Below are positions 31,260 through 42,839 of a stretch of DNA of 64,000 nt, piece after piece. The notes under the pieces are model-generated. The model did not search any database. It was given only the letters and a program-made list of their open reading frames with translations, and had not been told where the DNA came from. The stretch is taken from assembly GCA_014058105.1 (NCBI GenBank), contig JACGCM010001664.1, positions 496,001 to 560,000 on the forward strand, written 5' to 3'. Both the position numbers and the translations under genes were made by a program. The stretch's first letter is position 1, and each line of letters opens with the position of its first letter. This DNA is from Kingdonia uniflora (Eukaryota > Streptophyta > Magnoliopsida > Ranunculales > Circaeasteraceae).

Positions 31260-34200
31260 AGGGGATCTACCTCAAAGTGGAGGTGGAGAAAGCTGAGCTT
31301 GAGAAGGGGAAGGCTGAGCTCGAGAAGAAGGTAACTCATTTGAAAGCTAACTTGGCTAGGTAGGGGAAGCGACTCGATTCCTTGAAGGCTTCCCAAGAGG
31401 TGGAGATCAACGAGCTATCAGCAAAGACGGGAAAGAATTTGGGGGAGGTGGTGATCCAGCGTGATAGACTTGGGCGCCACCTCCTATAAATTGGGTACTC
31501 CAAAGCTGAGGTAAATGACATTATGGCGGATACCTATGTCGAGGAAGAGGAAGATGATGAGGAGGAAGATGTCGCTGCTGAAGTCGGGGACAGGTTAGAT
31601 GGTGTTTCTCCCCAAATGGTGTGAAACAACCAAAGGGATGATAATGAGCGTCTAGAGGAAGGGAATGAGAAGGTAGTAGAGTAGAATGTTGACTTTATAA
31701 TTGTGGGATTTATAAAGGGTTTGAAATGTTATAATTTAATGGAACATTGCTCATTGGATAGACTTTTGTAGGCTAAGATGTGCTTGTAAGCCTTGTTGTA
31801 GGAACTTATGGACATGCGCTTCAGAATAAAAGAATTAGAAAATGAGCTCGCCAAGAAAAAAGATGCCTCAGTGTCCCTGTTGTCTTCATAAGTGGAGCTG
31901 CATGTTAGAAAATAGCAAGAAATATTTGACTTGTATGCTTCATTACTCTAGAGTTACAAAGTAAAAAATTTGAGCGTAGAGACAGACCAAAAACTTACTA
32001 GCAGTTTAGGGGCAATAACACTCAATTGTGTATGGATAATATCAAAGTACTTAAAAGTCAGAATATAGAGAATGCGTACCTTGGAATTGAAAGCATATGT
32101 TATTGTTCATCAAATCGGGATCATACTTCGACCTTAAGTTTAGAAGTAGTTTCACACTGTAGATGTTAAAAAATAGAAATTTTATCAGAAATAAGATGTA
32201 TGTATTGAGTAAATGTCCTAAATCTAACTTGATGTAATATATCTGTAATATGTAGGTCGAATTGGAGTCAGCTCATTTGAGTGATAAAGAGACACGCAAA
32301 TGAAATCAAGAGTTTGCGGCGAAGTTTGATAGAATTAGAGAGGTAAATGATGATATGGAAGTTCAACATGTAAAGGTACATTTTAAGTTTGTTGAGGTGA
32401 CTCAAAATGCTGTTGTCCTTACTCGGAAGATCGAGGAGAAAGACGCTAAAATTAGTAAAGGGCAAAAAGAGCTCACGGAGGTGAAGGAAAAGGCAGAGAA
32501 ACTCAAAAGCCAAAATAAGATGCTGATGTTAAAGAGTAGGGAGGCTGGCTTGGCTCGATACCGTATATTGACGTTAGAAACATCAGAGGAAGAGTTATGC
32601 CATTTTGTTGCCAGTCTGATGGGGAAAATGATCAGCAAAATGAACGAACAAGAGCAGACTCGAGCTGATTTACAGAGTGCCAGGAGAAAAGTGGAGCAGT
32701 TGAAGAATAAAATGATGGAGAAAGATAATGAGCTGAAGAGAGCTCAAGATGACCTATCTAACTCTGAAATTGTGGTCAAGCAGTTGACTGTACCTTTTCT
32801 TGCTAAAGACATAGAGTTCCAGTTGGTGTAAATAAAATGTGATGAGTTGAACGAGAGGGTAGCACAATTAAAGACTGATTTGGCTCAATCCAATTCGTGT
32901 ACAAAAAATACTAAGGCTGGAGAGCGCTCGAGGAAGAAAAAGGTGATGCCAGGGTATCCATTGTTCATGGGGACGTGGTTAGCCTATTAGCTCGAATCAG
33001 AGGGCTGGAGGGAAAGGTAGCTCGAACTCAAGGTTACATGCAAAAAGGCAATGAGCGGTTAAGGGAGTGCCAAAGTAAGTTGGATGATGCTTTTACCAGG
33101 TAACAAGAGTTAGAGCAGGTTATCAGAGGTAAGGAGATTTTGATAAAAAAAGATGAGTTATTGAAGAAATCTCCTACTGGGGTAAGTGCAAGTAAAGACA
33201 AGAAGCTTGAGGAACTTTGTGCTCACGTGGTGGAATTGAGGGCGATGAACCGCGCTAAATCAACTAAAGCTGATGAGAAGGCGAATGAGAACATTAAATT
33301 TATGTCCCGCACAGATAGTCAAATGGAATTGCAAGAAGCACGGTATAAGAGCTTGAAAGAGCGCCTTTAAATAACCAGAGATAATTTTTCTTAAATGGTA
33401 GAGATCAACGAATTGTCAGCAGAGTCGGGAAAGAATTTGGGGGTGGTGGTGATCCAGGGTGATAGACTTGGGCTCCACCTCCTAAAAATTGGGTACTCCA
33501 AAACTGAGGTGAATAACATTATAGAGGACACCTATGTCGAGGAAGAGGAAGATAATGAGGCGGAAGATGTCGCTGTTGAAGTCGTGGACGGGTTAGATTG
33601 TGTTTCTCCCCAAACAGTGTTAGACAACCAAGGGGAAAACAATGAGCATCCAGAGGAAGGGAACGAGAAGGTAGAGTAATATGTTGACATTATGATTGTG
33701 TGATTTATCAAGGGTTTGAAATGTTATTATTTAATGGATCATTATTCATTGGATAGACTTTTATAGGCTAAGATGTGCCTGTAATCCTTGTTGTAGGAGC
33801 TTAAGGACATGCTCTTTAGAATAAAAGAATTAGAAAATGAGCTCGCTAAGAAGAAAGACGCCTCAGCGTCCCTGTTGTCTTCTTAAGCAGAGCTACAGGC
33901 TAGAATAGAGTAAAAAATATTTGACTTGTGTGCTTCATTACTCTAGAGCTACAAAGTAAAAAATTTGGGCGTAGAGACAGACCAAAAAGTTGCTAACAGT
34001 TTAGGGGCAATGATACTCAATTGTGTATGGATAATATCAAAGTACTTAAAGGTCAGAATATAGAGAATGCGTACCTTGGAATTTGAACTATATGTTATTG
34101 TTCATCAAATCGGGATCATACTTCGACCTTAAGTTTAGAAGTAGTTTCACACAGTAGATTTCAAAAAATATAAATTTTGTCTGAAATAAGATATATGTAT

Positions 34201-36690
34201 TGAGTTAATGTCCAAAATCAAACTTGATATAATTTATCTGTGATGTGTAGGTCGAATTGGAGTCAGCTCGTTTGAGCGAAAAAGAGAGACGCAAATACAA
34301 TCAAGAGTTTGCGGCGAAGTTCAATATAATAAGAAAGGTAAATGACGATAGAGAAGATCAACATGTAAAGGTACATTTTAAGTTCATTGAGGTGATTCAA
34401 AGCACTGTTGACCTCACTCGGAAGATCAAGGAGAAGGACGCTAAAATTAGTAAAGGGCAAAAAGAGCTCGCGGAGGTGAAGGAAAAGACAACGAAACTCA
34501 AAAGCCAAAATGAGGTACTGATGTTAAAGAGTACGGAGGGTGGCTTGGCTCGATACCCTATAGAGGCGTTAGAAACATCAGAGGAAGAGTTACGCCATTT
34601 TGTGGTCAGTTTGACAGAGTAAATGATCAGCAAAATAAATGAACAAGAGCATATTCGAGTCGATTTGCTAAGTACCAGGAGAAAACTGGAGTGGTTGAAG
34701 AATAAAATGACGGAGAATGATAGCGAGCTGAAGAGTGCTCGAGATGACCTATCTAACTATGAAATTGCGGTCAAGCAGTTGACTTCAACTTTTCTTGCTA
34801 AAGACTTAGAGTTCTAGTTAGTGTAAAGGAAATATGATAAGTTGAACGAGAGGGTGACACAATTAAAGACTGATTAGGCTCAGACCAATTCGCGTGCCAA
34901 AAATACTGAGGCTAGAGAGCGCTCGAGGAGGAATTATGGTGATACCTGGGTCTCTATTGTTCAAGGGGATGTGGTTAGCCTATCAGTTTGAATCAGAGAG
35001 CTGGAGGGAAAGGTAGTTCAAACTCAAGGTCTCATACAAAAAGGGAATGAACAGTTAAGGGAGCGTCAAAGTAAGTTTGACGCTGCTCTTACCAGGGAAT
35101 AAGAGTTAGAGCGGGTTATCAGAGGTAAGGAGATTTTGATAAAGAAAAAGAAAGAGTTATTGAAGAACTCTTCTGTTGGGGTAAGTGCAACTAAAGACAG
35201 GGAACTTGAGGAACTTTGTGCTCAGGTGGCAGAATTATGGGCAATGAACCAGGCGGAATCAACTAAAGCTGATGAGAAGGCGAAGGAAAACATTAAATTT
35301 ATGTCCCGCACAGATAGTCAAATGGAATTGCAAGAAGCATGGTATAAGAGGTTGAAAGATCGCCTTTAAATGACCAGAGAGAATTTTTTAAAATGGTGGA
35401 GATCAACGAGCTATCAGCAGAGGTAGGAAAGAATTTAGGGGAGGTGGTGATCCAGCGTGATAGACTTGGGCGCCACCTCCTAAAAATTGGGTACTCCAAA
35501 ACTGAGGTGAATGAAATTATGGCGGACACTTATGTCATGGAAGAGGTAGACGATGAGGCAGAAGATGTCGCTATTGAAGTCGTGGATGGGTTAGATGGTG
35601 TCTCTCCCCAAACGGTGCGGGACAACCAAGGGGATGACAATGAGCGTCCAAAGGAAGGGAATGAGATGGTAGAGTAGAATGTTGACTTTATGATTGTGTG
35701 ATTTATAAAGGGTTACAAATGTTGTAATTTAATGACACATTGTTCATTAGATGGACTTCTGTAGGCTAAAATGTGCTTGTAATCCTTGTTGTAGGAATTT
35801 AAGGACATGCATCTTAAAATAAAAGAATTAGAGAATGAGCTCATTAAGAATAAAGATGCCTCAGCGTCCCCGTTGTCTTCATAAGCAGAGCTACAAGTTA
35901 GAAAAGAGCATGAAATGTTTGACTTGTATGCCTGATTACTCTTGAGCTACAAAGTAAAAAAATTTGAGCCTAGAGACAGACCAAAAACTTGCTGACTGTT
36001 TAGGGGAAATGTCACTCAATTGTGTATGGATAATATCAAAGTACTGAAAAAGTTAGAATATAAAGAATGCGTACCTTGGAATTGGAAGTATATGTTATTG
36101 TTCATCAAATTGGAATCATACTTTGACCTTAAGTTTAGAAGTAGTTTCACACAGTAGATGTCAAAAAATAGAAATTTCGTTAGAAATAAGATGTATGCAT
36201 TGAGTAAATGTTCTGAATCAAACTTAATATAATGTATCTATGATATGTAGGTCGAATTGGAGTCTGCTCGTTTGAGCAAAAAGGAGACACACAAATATAA
36301 TCAAGAGGTTGCGGCGGAGTTTAATAGAATAAGGGAGGTAAATGATGATAAGGAAGATCAACATATAAAGGTACATTTTAAGTTCATTGAGGTGACTCAA
36401 AACGTTGTTAACCTCACTCAGAAGATCGAGGAAAAGGAAGCTAAAATTAGTAAAGGGAAAAAAGAGCTCGCTGAGGTGAAGGAAAAGGCAATGAAACTTA
36501 AAAGCCAAAATGAGGTACTGATTGTAAAGTGTAGTGAGGCTGGTTTGGTTCGATACCGTATAAAGGCGTTAGAAATGTCAAAGGAAGAGTTATGCCATTT
36601 TGTGGTCAGTTTGAAGGAGCAAATGATCAGCAAAACGATCGAACAAGAGCAGATTTGAGCTGATTTGCTAAGTACCAGGAGCAAACTGAT
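31260..36690 (+). pseudogene. Coiled-coil exons of the antisense ORF, tandemly amplified in units of about 2 kb
   Basis: Heptad-rich, Lys/Glu-rich exons (for example ELTEVKEKAEKLKSQNKML and EIDELS-type ends) repeat with a fixed period. The landmark GTCGAATTGGAGTC occurs at 32256, 34251 and 36251. The terminal exon MVEINELSAE occurs at about 31400 (diverged), 33395 and 35393, each time ending in EGNEKVE or EGNEMVE and a stop. The period is 1995-2000 bp. The last unit is cut at about 36690. In each unit a likely 3' splice site (TGTAG) precedes the landmark exon. The duplication therefore copied whole exon-intron blocks including the stop-bearing last exon. Nucleotide similarity between units is visibly high (most bases match). 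Confidence 0.75.
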
Positions 36691-36738
36691 TTGCTAATTT
36701 GCCTTATCTTATGTCTGGTAGAGTTCTTTTATTAAGAT

Positions 36739-36870
36739 CTAGCATTACCTTTGTTTTAATCATAGAGAATAATAAAGTTGATCAAAGCTAGTTTTATCTT
36801 TGCTTTAATCAGAATATAGGTTGATTGAAAGCTAGTATTACCTTTGTTTTAATCTATGTATTGTCTACGT
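36739..36870. repeat. Short degenerate tandem repeat, about 45-bp unit, 3 copies
   Basis: AAGCTAGTATTACCTTTG-like units recur near 36743, 36786 and 36831, between the outer element's integrase end and its antisense ORF. Confidence 0.6.
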
Positions 36871-36999
36871 ATGTAGAGAGTCGTGTGGGAATAAACTTGG
36901 AAGTGTTTATTGAATAGAATAGGATGTACATTGTACGGAGAAGAAAATCTTACTTTTAGAATATAAAAAGCGACAATTGTAATGGACTAGTGATGGACT

Positions 37000-37524
37000 T
37001 AACGATTGTACCATTTCAGTCGCCTAGTGTTCCAAGGATTTGAGATATGAAATCCCTCTTCAGTCATGAGATAATATGATCCCAGGCCAGTGAGACCAGT
37101 GATCAGGAATGGACCCTCCTAATTTTTTGCTAGTTTCCCGGTATGTGCCTCTTTTCTGCGTTGATGGATTTATCTGAGAACGAGATCGTCGATTTGGAAA
37201 GTACGGCTTCTAACTCGTTTGTTGTACGAACTGTCCAGCATATGGTGATATCGACCTAGGTCGGCGATAACGCGTTCCATAGCTTATCAATCCAATTGAG
37301 GTTGCAGACCAATTTGAACTCATTTTCTTCGTCAATTAGCTCGTGATCTCTGACTGGATGATGATATTCTGTTGGAATGACAGCTTCAGTCTCATAGGCA
37401 AGAAGGAATGGGGTACAGTCGGTTAATTGATGTGGAGTGGTACGGTATGCCCATAAGACATGAGGAAGCTCTCGTACTCCGTTTCCTTTTTTTTCCCTGT
37501 GAGTGAAGCCTTTTCTTGAGTCAA
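37000..37524 (-). pseudogene. Outer Tat integrase, C-terminal piece
   Basis: The minus strand reads from 37524 leftward as the part of a Tat integrase that follows the catalytic glutamate: a K-K-R-L block, then ELPHVLWAYRTTP and PFLLAYETEAVIPTEYHHP. The piece that should precede it lies at 56808 onwards, 19 kb away, on the far side of the inner element. Frame shifts occur at an A/G run near 37490 and further down. It ends near 37.0 kb. Confidence 0.8.
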
Positions 37525-37529
37525 TCTAC

Positions 37530-37746
37530 TGTAGTGGCTTATTCTGCATCTCGAGCTCATTCTTCATCTTTGAGCTACAGATAAACTTTCGACCTCAGCA
37601 ACAGAGTACGAGGCTTAATCAGAAACATATACAACACAAGTTTATCAGCCAACACCACTCATCCCTAACGATACTCATGCTATTGGTTGAGAGCCGTCTT
37701 GTAATAGCTTATTTTGTATCTCAGACTCAAGCTTCATCTCGACCAA
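37530..37746 (+). repeat. 5' LTR of inner Tat element, 3' part deleted
   Basis: The first 217 bp match the start of the 3' LTR (56073-56289) with about 27 differences, mostly transitions. At 37747 the sequence leaves the LTR and runs straight into gag-like sequence, so one deletion removed about 500 bp of LTR, the PBS and the 5' leader. Confidence 0.85.
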
Positions 37747-38720
37747 CCGCTGCATTTCGATAATATGTCACTCAGGAACATGTAGAGAAACGAATTAAAG
37801 AACTGATCAAGGCCTATACAATGACTAAAAGGATCCATAACAAATTACGGAAGTTCCTGATCACCCAGGAGTTATTAGATGGTAAGGTCCCCGCCGGGTT
37901 TCATACTCCGAAGATCCAAAAATAGAAAAGAACTGATTCAGCAGAACACGTTCAAGAGTTTCAGGATGCTCTAGGTCTATATTCCACGTCTAACCACATT
38001 CTATGCTGACTCTTTCCTACCAGCTTGTCAGGCGAACCCCTATGGTGGTCTCACACACTGCCTGAAGGGTCCATCACAACTTTCGAACAGTTGCGTGAAC
38101 TCTTCGTCAATAATTACTTGCACAACAGAGATAAAGAAGAGAACCTATATTTTCTTTTCAGCCTCAAATAATTACCGGGACAGAAGCTCGTGACGTTTAC
38201 TAAAAAGTTTTTGGAGTTGGCTCGAAAAGTAGATCGACTTGACCAGAAGATCGTTATTTACGCTTTCACCAACATTTTACTCGTCGATGGCGTGGCAAAG
38301 GAGTACCTCATCCTCAACAAACCGACGACATTAGAAGATATGATTTAAAAGGTCAACGGATACATCGACCTGGAACAAATGGTGTCTGACAGGCAGAAAC
38401 CTTAGAAATCAACACTGAGAGCTCGAGATCAATCAGCCCATTCTAATTTTAATCGGACAACGGATCAGGGAAGAGACAGGAAACAAGCCAAATCTAATGA
38501 CGAACGACCTCGAAATGGGAGTAACTTGCCGAAACCTTATCTCCCAAAGATGAATGTGACCATAGCCAACATCTATTCTATATTACAGAAAGACAGATTC
38601 TTTTGTAATGCACAGTATCTTCAACCGATCAAGAACAATCCATACTGCATCTACCACAAGGTTCGACATCATGAGATGGAGTAATACTTTGCCTTACAAT
38701 GGTTCTTGGAATACATCTTT
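37747..38720 (+). pseudogene. Gag of inner Tat element
   Basis: Capsid-type blocks are readable: SLSGEPLWWSHTLPEGSITT, FEQLRELFVNNY, FTKKFLELARKVDRLDQKI and LNKPTTLEDMI, followed by KVNGYIDLEQ and a basic region. The last block matches the outer copy (LNKPATLEDMITKVNGYVNI near 60.4 kb), showing both belong to one lineage. Stops near 37923, 38008, 38171, 38346 and 38403 disable it. The N terminus was lost with the 5' LTR deletion. Confidence 0.75.
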
Positions 38721-39038
38721 GCAGATGGATGAATGCAAGAATACATAGTAGACGTGGAAAGTTATAAGAATGGGAGTTATAAAAACCCTACAGAAGCTGT
38801 ACAAGTCGAGGACACAGTAGCCGAGAAGTATTTGTACCATATCTCACTCTGCCATTTAGTAGAGACTCAGATCGTCAAAGAATCAAATAGGAGCAAACGA
38901 AGATGTGTCGGCCAATGTCACAACTTATCTATGCAAGATAAAGAAGCTCGTCTAATTCCAGTATCCAGCTCTTAGTGAACTCGGATTTCTTTCGATGATT
39001 GCGATGCTTGGCATGTCAACTATCCCTACCATGATGCT

Positions 39039-39284
39039 TTGGTGATCATGTTGAAAATGCGAAATATGGTGCTTCATACGACAATGATAGATACCGGTAG
39101 CACTATCGAACCCCTTTTTCAAAGCACGATCGATCAGATGGGTCTGGCCGATAAGGTCCAACCCAGCGATATTAATATATGTGGTTTCAATGGATCTAAG
39201 GAGGAACGTGTAGTAAAAATTATACTTCCTATCACCGCAGGACCAGTAACACTCGATGTTGTCTTTTACGTTATCAATACATAA
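39039..39284 (+). pseudogene. Aspartic protease of inner Tat element
   Basis: An 81-residue frame carries the active-site motif IDTGST (residues 17-22), followed by FNGSKEE and the flap/end block LPITAGPVTLDVVFYVI typical of retroelement proteases. It cleaves Gag-Pol in intact relatives. It is cut from neighbouring pol blocks by stops. Confidence 0.7.
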
Positions 39285-39599
39285 TCCCGTTATCTAGGGA
39301 TAATGGGACATTGCTAGTTATACAATATGCGCGCCATTCCGTCAACCTATTACTTGGCATTACGTTTTGAATGGGAAGGTGGCGTATACGATATCAAAGG
39401 AAGTCAGAAATTAGCACGTATATGCAAAAATTCAATCATCATTGGGCCAAAACCTTCCGAGCATCAGCTAGCATAACAATTACAGAGGACAACATGAAAC
39501 ATTACCGAGAACTATACAGTCAACTCTGCATGGCAATATTTTCCCAATGCAGAAACCATAGAGTACGCTGAAATCTTTGGCCCCAAGTGTAGGACATAT

Positions 39600-40860
39600 A
39601 TTGATACTCATCTGCCCACAACAGAGCGTGACACACTCATTCAATTCCTTTTGGACAATAATAATGTCTTCGCTTGGACATTTCACGAGATGCTGGGCAT
39701 TGATCCAAATATGGCCTGTCACAAACTTAACTTGAAGGATAATGCCGAAGCTGTTAAACATAAACAGAGGACTTTAGCGCCAAGGCTTCGAGACGAAGTC
39801 AACAAAGAGGTCGAAAAACTCATCGAAGTTGGTTTTATTGGGAAGGCCAATTATCCAGAATGGATATAGAATATTGTAGCAGTACCGAAGGAGAACAGAA
39901 AGATCAGGGTGTGCCTGGTTCTCATGGACTTGAACAGACATACTCCAAAGGATAGTTTTCTGCTATTTATCATAAATAATTTGCTCGATTCCACTTCAGG
40001 ACACGAGCTCCTGTCTATGATGGATGTCGCGTCAGGATACAACCAAATACCTATGCTACCTGACAATCAAGAGAAAATAACTTTTATTACAGAACATGGC
40101 CTATACTGCTCCAAAGTCATGTCATTCGGTCTCAAGAATGCCGGAGCTACTTATCAGCGATTGATGACCCATATGTTCAACGATTACCTTAGAAAGACAA
40201 TGGAGGTCTATATAGACGATATGCTGTATAAAAATCTTAAGAAGGAAAACCATATTGCAGATTTACACACGGCTTTCGATATTCTCTGTCTCTATAAGAT
40301 GAGACTCAACTCTAACAAATGTCAGTTCAGAGTCCAATCATGGAAATTCTTAGGCCATTTAGTCAACAAGCACAGTATTGAAGCTGATCCAGACTGTATT
40401 TACGCATTATTATCGATGCCTTCTCCAAAAATGAGGAAAGACGTCCAGAAGTTAACAGACAAGATTGCCGCGATAAACTGCCTTATTTCAAAATCTTCCG
40501 ATCGCTGTCGGTGGTTGTTCAACTTATTACGTGAGGGGACAGCAAAATAGAAACCTAAGAAGGACCTTGTGATCGAATTGACAACAGAGTGCGATACATC
40601 ATTTCAGCAGCTTAAACTTTACTTGGGTTCACTACCAGTGATGAGTACACCTCGCGAAGGGGAAGAACTCACCATTTATATCGTAGTCACTAAAGAAACA
40701 TTAAGTTCTGTTCTCATTCGACTTGATGAAAAGATCGAGAAGCCTGTCTACTTCATCAATAAAACTCTCACTCTAGTAGAATCCGGATATAGCAAGATCG
40801 AGAAACTACTTTTAGCTCTCGTCTACACCTCGCAAAAATTGAGACAGTACTTTTAAGCCC
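39600..40860 (+). pseudogene. Reverse transcriptase and RNase H of inner Tat element
   Basis: Blocks in order: VFAWTFHEMLGIDP, VEKLIEVGFI, then a stop at 39867 where SNIVAV would follow, LLSMMDVASGYNQIPML, MSFGLKNAGATYQRLM, the catalytic box VYIDDML, RLNSNKCQFRV and FLGHLV. The RNase H region follows (LTIYIVVTKETLSSVLIR, KIEKLLLALVYTSQKLRQYF). A stop at 40548-40550 separates the two. The RT palm has Y-I-D-D, as usual for this lineage. Confidence 0.85.
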
Positions 40861-41470
40861 ACTCAGTATGAATAGTAACCAACTACCCTCTGCATGAAAT
40901 CTTATCCAAACGAGAAAAATACAGACGAGTACAATAATGGTCAGTCACTCTTGGCGAGCATGACATCCATTTTGAACCCAGACATTCTAAAATAGGTCAG
41001 GCTATAGCAGATTTCCTTGCAGACTTCCCCGTCGAAGATCCTGATTGGGAAGAAGACTGTACAGAAATTCATGAAAAACAACTCATAGAAAGGGCAGACT
41101 GGATAACTCAAAAGGGATGACGTCTGTTAACTGATGGATCAAGCATCGGAATCATGTTGATCACACCTTCTAATGATAGAATCGAAAAGGTAATCCGATT
41201 AAATTTCGAAGCTACCAACAATACAGCCGAGTATGAGGCGATGATTCACGGTCTAGATATGGTTCTTGAGATTAGAGTATCTGAGTTGTCTGTATATACA
41301 GATTCTTTATTCATCATAAACCATTATATAGAAAAATCCATAAGAATGGAAAAATGATAGATTACGCAGCCATAGTTGACGACAGGATGAGATGATTCAA
41401 GAAGATTTATATCGAACATTTGTCGCGCGAAGGAAATAAGCATTTTGATTCGCTCACATATCTTGTAGGA
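40861..41470 (+). pseudogene. Archaeal-type second RNase H (aRNH) of inner Tat element
   Basis: After the tether (GQAIADFLADFP) come LLTDGSS, NNTAEYEAMIHGLDMVLE and SVYTDSLFIINHY. This pattern (D in TDGSS, E in TAEYEA, D in TDS) is the second RNase H found in plant Tat/Ogre elements, so it fixes the lineage. Stops at 40855 and 41118-41120 break it. Confidence 0.75.
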
Positions 41471-41559
41471 GTCCTTGGCTCAGAAGCTTGATATATCAAG
41501 ATTGAAGTATTATCAACCCCCAACATTAACATCATGAGCTCAAATTCTATTAATACTGG

Positions 41560-42835
41560 GGGTGTTGAAGAGGATGAGGACAATTAGAGGCAACCCTTCC
41601 TCAAGTATATTGGAACCCAAGAAAAATTCGATGGCGAACTCCCTCAAGACCCCACTGAAAGAAGATGCTTACTTGAAAATACTAAATACTATATCGTGGA
41701 AAATGGTCTCTTATATAAGATTTTGGTCACAGGGCCGTATCTCGAATGCTTATCCCATAAAGAAGCTCAAAAATTCCTACACAAACTACATGATGGTACT
41801 TGTGGTTCCCACGCATAAGTAAGATCTCTAGCCAACCGGGCTCTTACCCAAGGCGTCTTCAGGCCTAAATGAAATCTCAAGTCATTGAACTCATAAACAA
41901 ATGCAATGCCTGCCAACGTCATGGTCCCCAAATTTGAGCTCCAGCTTTAGAACTCCATTCCAACAACGTTATATGGCCATTTAAAAGATGGGCCCTCGAT
42001 CTTGTCGGCGAATTTCCCACCGCACCAGGGAAACAAAAACATCTACTAGTCGTAATGGATTACTTCACTAAGTGAGTAGTAGCAGTTCCTCTGTGGTGCA
42101 CACGAGAGGATGAAGCCATCAAGTTTATCTGGGAAAATATTATCATCCATTTTGACTGTTCTCATCTTATCAGGATCGATAATGGACCTCAGTTCATTGG
42201 TTCCATAGTCGTCGAATTCCTCAATCAACACAACATCATACATTCTCCTTCAAATCCGTATTACTTGCAAGGGAATGGCCAGTCCGAAATTACTAATCGC
42301 ACTATCGTGGACGGGATCAAAAAACGCTTAATAATAAAGTAGGGCAATTGGGTCATAGAATTACCACATGTGTTATGGGCTTATCGAACTACACCTTGAG
42401 TTTTAACAGGATGCACACTATTCCTCCTGGCTTACGGTACAGAAGCAATCCTTCCTACTCAGTATCATCACCCAATTTGTGACCATACCATGACCAATGA
42501 AGAAAATGAATTCCAATTGGCATGTAATATGAATTGGATCGAGGAGACTCGGGACAGAACAATCATAAATTTGGGGAGACGTCACCAAGCTTTAGCTCAA
42601 TCTTATAACAAACGCGTTCGGTATTGAGAATTCAAAATCAAGGATCTGGTCCTCTAAGGGATTCCCAAACATCGCAAAGAGCTCAACGCAGGGAAATTAT
42701 CCAAAAACTGGGAAGGTCCTTTTGCCATTATCAGAAAAAATAGTCTCGGTTCCTATGACCTCGCCACTGGGCATGGCGAGCACATACCTAATCCTTAGAG
42801 CACAAGGAGACTAAAGTTGTATCGCAGATAACAAA
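41560..42835 (+). pseudogene. Integrase of inner Tat element
   Basis: Zinc-binding end CNACQRH near 41.91 kb, then RWALDLVGEFP and VVMDYFTK (catalytic D), IRIDNGPQFIG (second D), and the P-S-N-P-Y-Y...GQSEITNRT block (catalytic E). After these come ELPHVLWAYRTTP and FLLAYGTEAILP, and a C-terminal GPFAI/SYDLA module. Stops near 41938, 42075, 42342, 42402 and 42626 inactivate it. No chromodomain follows, in contrast with the 6.1-11.7 kb element. The equivalent block in the outer copy is the insertion site of this element. Confidence 0.85.
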
Positions 42836-42839
42836 TCTG

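Noticed and set aside
39285..39320. CCCGTTATC/GGATAATGGG hairpin with resemblance to the I-SceI recognition site
   Set aside because: Only a partial match, and it lies inside a decayed pol region; no endonuclease gene nearby.
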